A stretch of 64,000 bases of DNA from Strongylocentrotus droebachiensis (GCA_035222895.1 JAVYIG010000640.1:167001-231000), one strand, 5' to 3'. Shown: positions 23,327 to 35,778, counted from the stretch's first letter. Notes: generated by a model from the letters alone, not told the origin. Numbers and translations are program-made.

Positions 23327-23449
23327 AATCGTGGTCGAGTGGATATGTCACCGGACAGCGGATCACAAGGTCCGCGTTTCGAGTCCCTCCGCGGCACTAA
23401 TGTCCTTTGGCAAGACATTCATCTACATTTACCTCACCTCAACCCAGGT
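23327..23449 (+). mobile_element. tRNA-derived SINE, copy S2, 5' part
   Basis: The same head and body as S1 (GTGGTCGAGTGG, TTCGAGTCCC, GGCAAGACATTCATCTACAT), cut after AACCCAGGT by a LINE fragment and resuming at 24345 (AAATGAGTACCTGG). S1 shows the unbroken sequence GGTGAGGTAAATGAG, so about five target bases were lost on insertion. Confidence 0.8.
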
Positions 23450-24344
23450 CCCAGATCAAGCCGCTGCAGAACGAGCCGTTCATCGCCTTGAATCTTGCAT
23501 GGCTGATGTTCTTGATTGGTTGCTCGCACTTTCCTTGAAATTAAATTTTGACAAATGTGAATTCCTTATATTTGGTTCCAAAGTACAGCTTAGTAAAGTT
23601 AACATCAATTGCATTTCATTTTCTGGCCACATAATTCACTTGTCACAAACGTGTCGCAATCTCGGTGTTATGTTTGACTCACATATGACAATGTCTAACC
23701 AAGTTCTTAATATTTGTAGATCAGTAAGGTACCAATTGCGTAATATCGGTTTTATTCGTAAATATTTGTCCAAGTCTGCCACCGAAAAATTAGTTCACGC
23801 TCTGATTTCCTCTCGTCTTGATTTTGGCAATGCCCTCCTTATCAATCTACCCCAGAATCTACTGTCCAAGCTCCAGAAGCTTCAAAACGCTGCAGCTCGT
23901 ATTGTTTCTCTGACCACCAAGCGTACCCACATTTCCCCAGTTTTGCAGTCGCTACACTGGCTCCCAGTAAAAGATCGCATTGTTTTCAAAATTTTGTTGC
24001 TTACCTTTCATTGCGTTCACGGCTCTGCTCCTCAATACCTTATCTCTCTAATCCAAAACTACACTCCTGCAAGACCTCTACGCTCATCCACTTCCAATTT
24101 TCTTGTGACCCCCAAAATTACCAAAACGTGGGGGAAAGATCATTTGCATACTCTAGTCCTAAATTATGGAATGGCCTTCCTGAAGACATCAACAAAATGT
24201 TTATCCTCTGATTCTTTCAAAACTCATCTCAAAACATTCCTTTTCAAGTCTTGATAGTTTTTCCTGTTTACACGCGCCTTGAGCACTCCACAGAGTGGAT
24301 TTGGCGCGATATAAGTTACATTATTATTATTATTATTATTATTA
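23450..24344 (+). mobile_element. CR1-like LINE 3' fragment inside SINE S2
   Basis: The plus frame up to 24254 encodes the C-terminal end of a non-LTR reverse transcriptase (motifs LALSLKLNFDKCEF, CRNLGVMFDSHMTM, LDFGNALLINLP, LQSLHWLPVKDRIVFKI). The open frame starting at 23331 is a chance fusion of SINE and LINE sequence. The 3' end reads GGCGCGATATAAGTTAC followed by (ATT)8 or so. The 5' end is truncated, as is usual for LINEs. Catalytic reverse transcriptase motifs are not in this fragment. Confidence 0.85.
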
Positions 24345-24512
24345 AATGAGTACCTGGTAGGATTATTCCTTGAAATGAACTGTGCGCTAATAACGACTGC
24401 CGGAGCTAAAGCTAGGGTAATAATTTCCAAAGCTCTTTGGACGCACATAGGGACGTTTTATAATGTGATACGCGCTATACACAAGAAGTGAATTTTATTA
24501 TTATTATCATAA
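24345..24512 (+). mobile_element. tRNA-derived SINE, copy S2, 3' part
   Basis: This continues S2 (AAATGAGTACCTGGTAGG, GCCGGAGCTAAAGCTAGG, GATACGCGCTATACAC) and ends in ATT repeats next to the TRIM splice acceptor at 24550-24551. Confidence 0.8.
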
Positions 24513-24561
24513 GGCCTTTTATTCCTTTTCTTTTATCTCGTATTCCTGTAGAATTCGAATC

Positions 24562-26412
24562 ATGGCTGATGCATTGAAGAATGCCATTGCTCAGAGTCTG
24601 GAGTGTCCTGTATGTCTGAATACCTTCACCGACCCCAAGATCCTGTCTTGTTCTCACACCTACTGCAAGACCTGTCTGGATAACCTCTTGGAATGCCATG
24701 GTAATGACCAGATGCTCCGATGCCCTGTCTGCAGAGCTGAAACCCAGGTCCCAAACCAAGATGTCAGCAAATTACCGGCAAATCTAGCTTTGAAGTCTCA
24801 CATAGAGGACGTGAAGAATCAATATCAGTTTTGCACGAATTGTGAATCCGAGGACAAACCCCAAGCTGTTGTCTATTGTCAAGACTGTGGCACGTATCTC
24901 TGTATCACTTGTCACAAAACACATTCTCAGTGGAAAAATTTCGTCAGTCATGAGGTCTTAGCCATGAGTGAGATCGTATCAGGGAAGGTGTCAGTACGTA
25001 GGTACCGTAAATGCAGAAAACACCCTAAAGAAGATGAGGAGTGCTTCTGTTCCGACTGCAGGAGGTTTGCCTGCTTCAGGTGTGTTGTTATGGATCATAC
25101 AAGGGAAGGACATGGGATCATCGAGGCAGCTGTTTATGAAGGCAACCATATGAAGAGTATCCAGGACTTCAAATCCAAGACGGACAAGAAACGCTCTTCC
25201 TTTCAGAAATACGTTGATTTCATTGATGAACAGAAGGAGCGTGTGAGCAATGTTCAGAAGCAGTGTACAGATGATATCAATAAAGTATATGAAGAATCAG
25301 TCCGGCAGTTGTCAGAGAAGAAAGAAATCCTCCTTGGTGAAGTCAAGGGTAGGACTGAAGAAGTAAAGAAAGAACTGGACAAAATGAAGAAATCGGCTCA
25401 GGAGCACATCACTCACTTGATCACCGTAGCTGACGTGATAACTACTAGAACAAAAATACCGTTAGATATGGATGCTTTGGCTGCACACGACACTCTATGT
25501 CACGACTTGCAAGAGGCTTTGAAACAAGAAGATCCTGACTACAGGCAGCCGAGGCGATGGAGCAAGAAAGGAAAAAGTGTCAGTTTCAAGAGGAACGTTG
25601 GAATGGACGAGATAGCTCTCGGTAAGATCGTAAATACAGTTGCAAAGAACATCACTTTGCCTGCTAAGGATAGCATGAATGCCATGGTTGGTACACCTGA
25701 CGGTAGGATGGCAGTGGGATGTCACACAGGTGGCGTAGAAATCTTCTCTGCTGATGGCCAGCTCCAGCAGACAGTTTTCAAGAATGTTAAGATTCGTGGA
25801 GTAGGATTTCTCTCTGATGATCGGTATGTTACACTTGATGGCTAAAACAATATCTCACTGTACAGACTAGATTACACAAATTTGAATGTAATGTTTAAGA
25901 CTCTGAGTGACGATGAAGGTGGAATGGCTAACCTCACTGTAGATAGTGAAGATCAGATCTATGTTAGCTACAGAAGAGCTCAAAAGATCCAGGTATTCTT
26001 ACCAGCAGGTGGGAAGGTGATCAGGGTGATACCATGTGATACACCTAAACAGATTACTAGTTATGATAATTACCTAATCACCGCATCCAGGGATACAATA
26101 CGATTGATTTACAAGCAAAGTGCTGTAAAATATAATTTAAAGACATTAGGTGTTAGCCCACATGCTGCTGTGTCTCAATGGAACACAATTCTGATAGCCA
26201 CTGTGAAGCACGATTTAGGTTTAGTCAGCATTGATGAGTACACTAACGAGCTGAAGCATGTCCAGAACCTTGTCTTGGATTACAAGATTGAGAAGCCTAA
26301 GAGAGAGTGGTACTATCTCCAGCAGTACCGATCAGGAGAGATCGCTTTCTGCACTCCTGATAGACTCTATTTATATCCCAATAGCCTATATTCCACTGAA
26401 AATAGTGGATGA
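24562..26412 (+). pseudogene. TRIM-like gene with one in-frame stop (unit B)
   Basis: The frame is collinear with the intact copy and begins with the same start codon. Codon 428, a serine in the intact copy (TCA), is TAA at 25843-25845 here, a single C-to-A change. The frame stays open beyond it to a stop at 26410-26412, with a C-terminus slightly longer than in copy A. RING, both B-boxes and coiled coil are intact. The predicted 427-residue product keeps only the first part of the propeller. It may therefore be a young pseudogene, or a truncated RING/B-box/coiled-coil protein that could bind the full-length form. The splice acceptor is preserved. A population polymorphism is also possible. 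Confidence 0.85.
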
Positions 26413-27344
26413 ATCCCCATTTCTTGCACTGCATGATGCAGTCTTCAGGCCCGTAGGAAGAGGGGGCGGTGCGATGTGTGCGACTATAGACCTCTTTTTT
26501 TCCTGGTCAAAACAGGCACGTTGAAAAATTATATGATCATGTGGGTGTGTTAGAGAGAACGAGAATATGGGTCCGTTGTGTTAGTTGGTGAGTGCGTGTG
26601 AGTGATTATACTAGTTTCACTTGTTTTAGGTTCTTTTCTTGTTGAATTTGTCAAATATCTGTAAAAACAGATCGATAACCCTAACCCCTAGGAGATTATG
26701 GTGTTGCATCTGACTGTTGTCATAGCAACTCTATTGGGGACATCCCGTCTCGCCAAAACCAACCTGAAATTAAAATAACATTTATCTTCTAAGAGGCCTG
26801 TTTTTTCTGTGACTTCATAAAGTCATTATATATAAAATCCAGTGGAATCAGTTATATTTTGAGCTAGATGAAATAGAGTTTTGGTGAATATTTTAGAAAT
26901 GACATTCCTAGACCATGTAGATCAATTTTGAATGATTGAACTTTTATAAAATATAAAAAGTAACCTTTCTTTTAATATACTTCTGACGTATGTATTTTTC
27001 AAGATTTTGTTGTTGATGATGAATCTTCATGTGACTTATTTGGTAGCTGTTATAAATGTGTAAATAATGATGTAGACACAATTCAATTGTGGACTATTTT
27101 CCAGGCGGAAATAATAATTCTGGTGATGGACTCTATGTACTGCCGTTTAATACAAATAGTTTTTTTTTTCTTCATTTACTATGATGCATTTCAGATCACT
27201 GTCAACCTAGATGTTATTTTTACCCAGAATCATGAGAGGAAATGCCACTTTGTCAAAAAAAGGAAGTTCCCTTCCTTTCTGGCTGCTACCTTCCAAGCAA
27301 TTATGATATTGTTGTACCATTGCAATGCATTTACATGTTTTCTA

Positions 27345-29020
27345 TTATTTTCTATTTTACAAAAATCGGTCTGTGCTCAACTTGAAAGATACTTCAAAGA
27401 AAATGATATAATTTATGAATTTCAATCTGGTTTTCGACATGGTTATTCGACTGAAACATGTCTATTCATTTGACTGATTATTTGAGGACAGACAATTCCC
27501 AAGGGCGCTTTGTTTGTATGGTGCTCCTTGATCTGCAAAAAGCTTTTGATACAATTAATCATTGCGTCTTATTGAAGAAGTTACAACTAATGGGTTTTAA
27601 TAAGGCAAGTTTGGAGTTGTTCAGAGCCTACTTATCTAATCGTCACCAAGTAGTGGCCATTCATGATAATCGTTCCAAACTAATGCCTATAACATGCGTT
27701 GTTCCTCAGGGAAGTATTTTAGGCCCAATTCTATTTTCAAGTTACATAAATGATATGTGTATGTATTTGTATAAAAGACTTTAAACTATTATTGTACGCA
27801 AATGACAGTGTACTACTCTATTTAAATCCTGATCTTATATTGAGGAAAAGCTCAGTGAACAGCTGTGTACGTGTGTCGATTGGATGACTGATAATAAGCT
27901 TTCTTTACACTTGGGAAAACAGTAAGCATTTTTTTTGGTTCTAAAAGTAGTTGTAAAAAGTCATTTGAATTCAAAGTGACACACAATAATCAAGTAATCA
28001 AGAGAAAAGAATCTGTGAAGTATTTAGGCATTGAGTTGACAAGTACGATTTCTTTTTCATCTTTAGTAGAATCAGTTGTAAAAAAAGCAAATTCTCGTCT
28101 GAAATTTTTGTACAGATATCAAAGTTGTATGGATTTAAAAGCAAGACGTATACTCTGTTTTGCTCTTATTTAATGTTTAATTGACTATGCCAACCCTGCA
28201 TGATATAGTAACATAAACAAGTCAGATCAAAAGAAGTTGAAGATAATACAGAACAAAATGGTGAGATTCATCAACTCTTCTGGTCCAAGGACTCATGTTG
28301 GCTACAGCGATTTTTCTAAAGCTGGTTTTCTTGAAGTCAACCAAAGATCGAAACAACTCGTATTGCATCACGTGCATAAAATATATCATACTTAGGTCGA
28401 ATCATTATATTCGATCCAACTTCCATCTTGTTACTGACTTACATGATCATAATACAGGAAATAGCCCATTCAGCTTTAACTTACCAGAACGAGTAGGTAG
28501 TATTGAAAATTCGTTTTATTACAATGCCATAAAACATTGCAATACCCTTCCGGCCAATGGTATAAAGGAAATATAAAACTATGCTCATTTAAAGAGGAAA
28601 TTTAAGAAATACCTAATACTTGAGAGTCAAAGAAGAGAAGCGAATGACATGTTATATGATTGAAATTTGTATTCTTCTGCCGGTTCATACTTTTCCATTT
28701 TGTATATATATATATATATGTATTTGTGCGTTATAGAAATTCTACAAATTCATCATTATTTTCCTCTTCTTCATCCTCCTCCTCCTCCTCCTCCGCTTTT
28801 TCTTTTTCTTCTTGTACTTATTATCACTTCAATCATCAGTTTAATGTTGTTATTATTATTATCTTTGATAAGTAATCTGTATGGGACCCCACTGGAAATA
28901 TTAAGCTCTCGAGCTTTCGTGGGTTATCCTGTTCAAGCTGACTTAATTTTGATCTTTTATTATTGTATGGTGTTGTATGTTGGAAGCTTGGCGAATAAAA
29001 ATAAATCAATCAATCAATGT
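27345..29020 (+). mobile_element. frameshifted CR1-like LINE reverse transcriptase
   Basis: Reading frames at about 27370-27470, 27458-27784, 27976-28173 and 28295-28576 together give an ordered reverse transcriptase. Motifs are YEFQSGFRHGYSTETC, LLDLQKAFDTINH, VVPQGSILGPILFSSYINDM and the C-terminal block VKYLGIELTSTISF. The catalytic site near 27796 reads YAND instead of YADD, and several frameshifts separate the blocks, so it is dead. The 3' tail is (AATC)n near 28998-29018. Unit A at about 19290 lacks it, so it is a unit-B insertion. Confidence 0.8.
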
Positions 29021-29250
29021 GTTATTCCATGTACAAGCGTATGTTTTTTATTCTTAAATAGCAATGGTGGATTTGATTGACTTGAAACAAAACTGTAGTT
29101 ATTAATACAACGTTTTACATTGTACAAATAGATTTCTTACATGTATTTGCAAAACAGGATATGAACTCTTTGGAGTATACGGGAGGATTAAATGGAGAGG
29201 GGGCACAGTCACATTATCTGACGAAACTGTTCTTTGTGCATACTCACACA

Positions 29251-29609
29251 CAGTGGCGTAGACAGGTTCGTACACCTGGGGGGGGGGATGACTCAGGGGT
29301 GAATCTAGCTTTTTGCTAAGAGGGGGGGGTTGACCAAAATAATGACGATGCGGAGCATCGTCCACGAGCCGCGAAGCGGCGAGCCGATTTTTTTGGGGGT
29401 GTTTATTTGAACCCCGTAAGTGATGTTTTCCTGGCATCTATTAACACAATGGAGACCATAAAAAGCAGTGCATGATAACGTCTTTTTAAATCAAGTAACA
29501 GTTAAATACACAGTTATATCCAGAGTTACCATGTGTTTGGTTAAGTTACCAGATGAGTTGAATATCTTCTCACAATATTTGCACTTGAAAGGGTTTCTCT
29601 CCAGCGTGC

Positions 29610-29657
<48 letters not shown>

Positions 29658-30072
29658 GGGGGGGCCGCCCAAGGGGGGGGGGGTTTAAACCCCCTAACCC
29701 CCCCCGTAGATCCGCGCCTGTTTAATCTTGTGGTTATCTTGTGGTTTCCAAACCACAAGATAACCACAAAATACTTGTAAGATTTTCTTTGTTTTACCGT
29801 CTGAATTGGCTTTCACCGTGTGAATGCGGCTAATAACAATAAACACAATTACAATAATGAGGATATTATCATCATCATAATTATTATTATTATTAATATT
29901 ATAATTGTTATCATTATTATTATTACTATTATTATCATCATTATGACTTATTAAGTAAGCAAATATCATTCCCCAAAACCTGGGGGGGGGGGATGATTGT
30001 ACATGCCATCCCCCCCACCTTGTGAGGTGGGGGGATGCATCCCCCTCATCCCCCCCGTTGTCTACGCCCCTG
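29251..30072. mobile_element. hAT element, 822 bp
   Basis: The left end is CAGTGGCGTAGAC and the right end GTCTACGCCCCTG. The exact 8-bp duplication CTCACACA lies at 29243-29250 and 30073-30080. The interior has a run of more than 40 T near 29612-29655, G and C runs, and (ATT)n. A second hAT-like end (GATCCGCGCCTG, about 29709-29720) suggests a nested insertion. No transposase is seen. Confidence 0.85.
29728..29769. repeat. hairpin with 20-bp arms
   Basis: The arm TTGTGGTTATCTTGTGGTTT is followed by CC and its exact reverse complement. It lies just after the nested hAT end. A paired hairpin without poly-T or a gene next to it gives no reason to call it a terminator. Confidence 0.9.
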
Positions 30073-30159
30073 CTCACACAGACCGCCTGTTTCCTTTTTG
30101 TTGTGCGCATGCAGTCGCAAATTAACGTACTCCAAATTGTTCCGAGTCAATGATACAAC

Positions 30160-30620
30160 TCATCCCATGCATCTCCGTACAAGCAGAAAGTACACAAATG
30201 TTCAAGCCAGGATCAAACGGTACCATGCAGAACAGCACCGTCGCATTCTTGCCTTATACCCCCTTCACATACACGGATGTTTCTTACGAGTCCTCACGGA
30301 TCGCCAACTCGTAGTCAATCGTAAGCATCCGTAAATATCTCGCTGGGGTCCGTAAATAACTCATCACAGCTCGCAACAACTCGTAGACAATCTTTAGGAT
30401 CCGTGAAAGGAGAGGCAAATTTGTTGACATGTCAAAAATCTTCTTACGATTGTCCGCTGATTGATTTTTCTGTAAATGGCTCGTAAATAGCTCTTAACAA
30501 TCCGTAAGTATCGTAAGGCGCTCGCAACAACACGTAACCATCCTTAAACTGCTCGCAAGAATCCGTAAATGACTCGTAACAATTGTTGTGAACGATGTGT
30601 TTACGGATTATTTATGCCCG
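30160..30620. repeat. degenerate CTCGTAA / ATCCGTAA array
   Basis: Short phrases such as ACTCGTAG, ATCCGTAAATA, GCTCGCAACAA and CTCGTAACAAT recur at irregular spacing through the stretch. It does not resemble a coding region. It lies between the hAT element and unit C and may be the interior of another decayed transposon. Confidence 0.55.
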
Positions 30621-31191
30621 CGTCACACTGTCCCGAAGTTGAGATAAGATGGACACACGATGAAGGAAAATTCCAAATTCGGCTCTGATCGTAAACACAT
30701 CGGGCCATATTGTTCCATTCGTGAGGGCATCTGAGGCAATCGTATGACCGCCTGTGGATTTTTCATTTTTCTATCTCTGTCTGTATGGGGTGTGAAATTG
30801 CTTTGGGCATAATAATTAAAACGACAACATTCTTGGGGGTAATTTTATAGTATGTCCAGTGTCATATAAGCCCATGTAAAATGGTATAGTTATGTTGGCA
30901 AAAGATGAAAATTGTCATTTCCCAAGCTCAATATTGTTTTCTTTAAAAAGCTGTACTTCTAAATGTAATGTCTCAAACCCACTTTTTGAGACAAAAAATC
31001 CTGCAGTGTTTTATGAGCTTAAAAAAGAATGGGAATACATTTTTTAAACTTAGGTATCATGTAAAAAAAAATACATAATAATAATTGACAAGTAAGCGCA
31101 ATCAAATTAACTCTAGAATTTCATTCACAAGGCACTAATCTATTCGACACATCTCATCAAATGACATATTTCCAGAGAAGTTTATGTTACC

Positions 31192-31490
31192 CAAGCGCGT
31201 AGCCAGGATTTTATTTTAGGGGGTGCAGTAGTGAGCACGCGAAGCGCGCTCCCTTAGGGGAGGGGGGGGGGGGGGGAGTTTTCCCCCTTCCATGCGAAGC
31301 GCGGAAGTTTTGACGTTTCATTAAATTATTAGAGAAAGAAGACGATTCATTGTACCGTTCTTGATTCTTAATCCTTGTCTGAATTCAGTTTCCCCCTCCC
31401 GCGCGAAGCGCGGAAGCTTTGATGTTTCATTAAATTATTAGAGAAAGAAGACGAATCGTTGTACCGTTCTCGACGTTCTGGACAACTAGC
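31192..31490. mobile_element. truncated hAT-like element with two minisatellite units
   Basis: It starts CAAGCGCGTAGCCAGGATT at the point where unit A continues uninterrupted. It contains two reversed copies of the 110-117-bp unit (GCGAAGCGCGGAAG, TTTCATTAAATTATTAGAG, GAATTCAGTTTCCCCC) that forms the array at 42385-43520. I do not find a matching right end. Confidence 0.6.
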
Positions 31491-31731
31491 CTACTCCCTA
31501 GGGCAACCACTCTTTAGGACGACTACCCCCGGGACACTCCCCTCTCTCGCTCTTTATCTCGATTCCAGGGTGCAATTTTGAGCCCAATTGTCCGCCATGT
31601 GACCCCGGGATTTCGCCACTGCGACGATGAGCATCCCTAAACCTTGACATATATTATACTCAGTCAATTTAGGGATTCCGAAAAATTATTGTTGGTACAA
31701 TGCTCAGTCCAATGTTATTTTTTTACCTTAA

Positions 31732-32261
31732 AGATACTATGTCCCTTTTGCAGCCAACCTCAAATTCTGTAGAACTTTGCAGGAATTATGAATATGTCAT
31801 GTATATCCTATCTGTGAAATTCAAACGTTAGCAGTGTCCTTATATTCAAATTATGCAAGGAAACCCGTTTACTTGCTAGACTTCACTGTCAGACACTATA
31901 TGGTCAGTATTGAGTGACTGACTGGCTTTATCTTCCTCTTTGGTAATAACTAAACTGAGCTGTAAAGGATGTGTCTACTACAATAACCCAATTCTTGTAA
32001 TGGCCAAAATTAAACTGATTGAGTCTTTGCGCAGCATAAAACGTACGACCATGCGGTACAATGATCTGAAAATCAAGACTATTACTTATTGGCTCTATAG
32101 CTCCTAAGTCGATTTGACAACTAATAGTCGTTGTTTTCCCACTTAAAGACATTTTCAAGCCCCATTTTTTAAAGGGGAGTTCTAAATTAGTATTATCTTT
32201 CAAATGCCATTGGAATTTAACCTTTTCATTTTTGTTGGCCTGCAAAAGGGACATAGTACCT
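31732..32261. mobile_element. 530-bp TTAA-flanked MITE, copy 2 (longest open frame)
   Basis: The ends are AGATACTATGTCCC and GGGACATAGTACCT, flanked by TTAA (31728-31731, 32262-32265). The minus strand holds an open frame, 32254 to 31928, of 108 codons that begins inside the inverted terminus. Its product has protein-like composition, with Trp at several places (QWHLKDNTNLELP, KNWVIV). Related but broken frames are visible in copies 1 and 3. I do not recognise the protein. Confidence 0.85.
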
Positions 32262-33375
32262 TTAACGTATCCGAAACTATAATAATGGTTAATAGATGTT
32301 TAGCGCCATCTACAACAATTCAACTGTTATCTCGAAAGAGGACCGTTATTTGGCTCTAACTTGAGAATGTCTTTGTAATGGGGGGGGGGGGGGGGGGGAG
32401 CAACAGAAATAGAATTCAATTTTGACACGGGCATACAATCATAATTGCTCTACAGACGCTAGACAAAATGAGGTCGAGTTTTTATCGGGCGATCACTTTT
32501 AGGACGATTAAAACATCAATCTGCTTATCTGTCAAAGGTTAGTGGGAATTTCCACACATAATTATATAGCTGCATTTCTATCCTGGCTGTGTACTAAAAC
32601 CTGTTCCATTGATTCTCAACATTTCAAACACCACTGTACAAAACTCAACTGATTTCACTAACAATCTGTACTTTAGTGACAATTGATGACACCTAAATAG
32701 CAGTACAATACAAAAATCGTGAGTCTACTGTCAAACTTGCTTACAGCCACATCGGCATCGTTGTGTGCATATGTGTGTTATTTGTGTATTGACTATTCAT
32801 GTGTGCAATTGCTGCATATTGGCACGTTGTGCAGCGCTAAAGGTCAATACGCATTAGCATTGACTCTATGCTGATATAGACTAGTAGACTACTAGACAGT
32901 GCACCATTCTATGTCTACTGATTTTATGTAACTCCATGACCGATACGTAGTGATGGAAAATGAGGTAATAGTGAATTAAATTATTTGTCATTTACAAAAG
33001 AAGTAGTGTGTGAATTTTTTCGTTTGACATAGTCGTATATAATGATATTAGGCTGATTCCCAGACAGTTTTGCGGCTTTTTTGGTATCTTGTTTATTATA
33101 GCTCCATTTTTCTTAAACTGAATTAGTTGGGTCTAGCCTAGAATGACTAGATATCTTTAAGGTGATAAACGGAGGCAATTGAGCTCAGACCAAGAAGATA
33201 ATAACGGGTGTTTATGAAATGATATCAATTTGGTAAACCATGAAATTATAGTGTGCAAAAACAGGTCTAAAAAAAACAGAGCTTTGAAACGAGACCATAA
33301 GAGTCTCGTGTCCTTGATTGAACCCGGAAGTAATCGTGTTAGAAGGATTATGATCTCATTCATAGCATTCATATA

Positions 33376-34800
33376 CAGTGTGAGTCAAAAAAAACTTTAC
33401 ACCTAGGAAATTACTAATAATTTAAAAAATAATTTATGAACAGTGAAGTATTATACATCATATGAAAGAGTGTTTTATCTTGAATCATTTGGTACCATTT
33501 TTGGGTGGTATGTGTTCACGCTTGGATGAACAGGAGGTATTGTTTGCGAGAGTGCAATAATCGAATTGCGCCAAAGTATTAAAGTGAGAGAATGAATTGA
33601 ATGTATGAAATGAGATGCATTACAGATGCTTTTTTCAGTAGCAAAGTCACACACACACACACACGCACACGCACATATGAAACACACACACTAACACACC
33701 CACCCACACACACGAGCACACACACAAACATATGATAATGGTGTTCATTTGGAGTAAAATACTTTATTTTTTACTTGATCTTCAAATTGTTAACGATCAT
33801 CATAATTATGATGATAATGTTAATTCAAATGCTTATCATCATGGATCCTTTGAAGCTTCATTTGTGACCAGCAAGTAACTGTCCGTTCATCTACTCCTCG
33901 ACATGACCTCCGTCCCTTACGATGCACTTTCTAGCGCGATGGAGCATCTCCTGAAACACTCGACGAAGCATGCGCCTGTCTCTCCCAAGTGCTTCGCTCT
34001 CAATCCTGATCCTCTCTCGTAGGTCGTTGAGGTTCGCAGGTAGGCTCTGGTACACCCGAGACTTGAGGTAACCCCAGACGAAAAAATCAAGCGGTGTTAG
34101 GTCCGGGGATCGACGTGGCCACTCCACAGGTTCGTTCAGAGCGATGATCCTGTTCCCGAAGAGTTCTCTCAACCTGGTCATCACAATCCTTGTCCTGTGA
34201 GCAGGGAACCTTCTTGTGCCCACCAAAGGTGCCTGAAAGGACCGTTTCTCTGACGCCTAAATCGTGCCATCTGATCCAGAGCCGGGACAACCTGATCATC
34301 TATCATTCTTAGATAGCGCTCCCCATTCACTGTCTGTTCAAAGAAGAAGGGTCCAAGAAGACTTCCATTTCCAAGAAGGCCGATCCAAACTGTCACATCT
34401 AAATTTGCTATGCGAGTGTGTGCGTGTGTGTGTGTGTATGTGCGAGTGTGGCGTGTGTTTGTGTGACTTATTAAGTGTGACTCTGTGTGTGTTTTGATAT
34501 GTGTGACATGATTAATTTTGGTAGGGATGTTATTTGGATCTGCAAAGACCGAATTAATACCGAAATCCCAATTGTTTTATTCAAACATCACATAAGCATT
34601 ATTTGGCGCAAGTCGATTTTTGCACTCTCGCAAACAATGCCTCCTATTTATCCAAGCGTGAACACATACCACCCAAAATGGTACCAAACGATTTGGGATG
34701 AAACACTCTTTCATATGGTGTATAATAATTTACTTTTCATAAATGATTCTTAAAATTATTAGCATTTTTCTAGGTGTAAAGTTTTTTTTGACTCACACTG
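33376..34800. mobile_element. Tc1/mariner-superfamily element remnant
   Basis: The ends CAGTGTGAGTCAAAA / TTTTGACTCACACTG are flanked by TA (33374-33375, 34801-34802). Diverged inverted repeats extend about 200 bp inward (GTGTTCACGCTTGGAT on the left, ATCCAAGCGTGAACAC on the right). (CA)n and (GT)n runs lie in mirrored positions. Unit A shows the empty site near 12507 (GTTCATACCGATACG), which confirms insertion after the units separated. Confidence 0.9.
33891..34400 (-). pseudogene. mariner-type transposase, C-terminal remnant
   Basis: The minus strand encodes the C-terminal catalytic half of an IS630/Tc1/mariner DDE transposase in two frames. The frame ending at 34181 has TVWIGLLGNGSLLGPFFFE and VNGERYLRMIDDQVVPAL. 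The frame at 34226-33891 has EWPRRSPDLTPLDFFVWGYL and ends GGHVEE. A frameshift separates them near 34200-34230. The N-terminal helix-turn-helix and the first catalytic aspartate are missing, since the element has lost its N-terminal coding half. The SPDLTPLDFFVWGYLKS motif is diagnostic of this superfamily. Confidence 0.85.
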
Positions 34801-35778
34801 TATACGTACAACTTCTCAGTGTTTGTTTGTCGTGCGGAGAAATTTGGGTAAGTTAGTGTGATTTGAATAAGAAATATGTCATTAATTATTATTCTCACAT
34901 TTTATGTTTATAAAATTGCACATGGAAAACATTTCCAATTGTAATCTGGAAGGAGGACCGTTCCACGAGACTTAACACTTTGGCAACAGTAATTTGAATC
35001 TAACTTTAGAGGTTTTTGTATTGGTTGGGGAAGGGGGGGGGGGGTAACATAAATATAATTCAAGTTTGACACGGGCATATATTTGCTCTACAGAAGCCGT
35101 GACAAAATGAGATTGAATTCTTATATTGCGATCACCTTTAGGACTATAAACCTCAATCTACTTGTTTTCAAAGGCCGGTGGAAATTCCCAGTACCTAAAA
35201 ATAGACTGCCACACTAAATGCATACATGTACATGTATGCATACATGTACGTATATACCTACGATTAGTGCAACACTATATTTTAAAAGCAAATATGTTTA
35301 CTGATTGCATATAGCACCTAGATATATACGTAGTACGTAGTACCAGTACCTAAAAAATGACTGAAAAAATTAATACATGCATGTATAGGCCTACAGTAAT
35401 TATGATCAGTGCAATACTACATTGTAAAAAGCAAAGAGTATACATGTATACTGATAAAACACCAAGACTGATGAAGTATAATGGCGGAAAAATATGTGTC
35501 ATTTAGTGAGTTTAAATATAATGTCATTTCCAAAAGAAAATAATGCAGAGACGTTTTTCTATATTTTCGTTTTACATTGTTAATTGTATGTAAATGTATA
35601 AGGTTGAATCCCAAGGGCTTTGTTTTGATCAGTTCTGCTTTATATAGTCATAATTTTCCTAATAGACTGAAATAGTTAAGACTGGGCTTAGATGTCTTTG
35701 AGGTGATACATGGAGAGCGATTGCGCTCAGGCCAAGAATTAAACCAAGTATAAATATATAAATGCACATGGTAAATAT

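Larger units (their letters stand above)
20055..29225 (+). repeat. segmental duplication unit B
   Basis: This is homologous to unit A from about 12060 onward, in the same order. It lacks the first about 1.7 kb of unit A. It has gained a retroposon (20538-20985), a TIR MITE (21933-22441) and two LINE fragments (23450-24344 and about 27345-29020). Confidence 0.75.
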
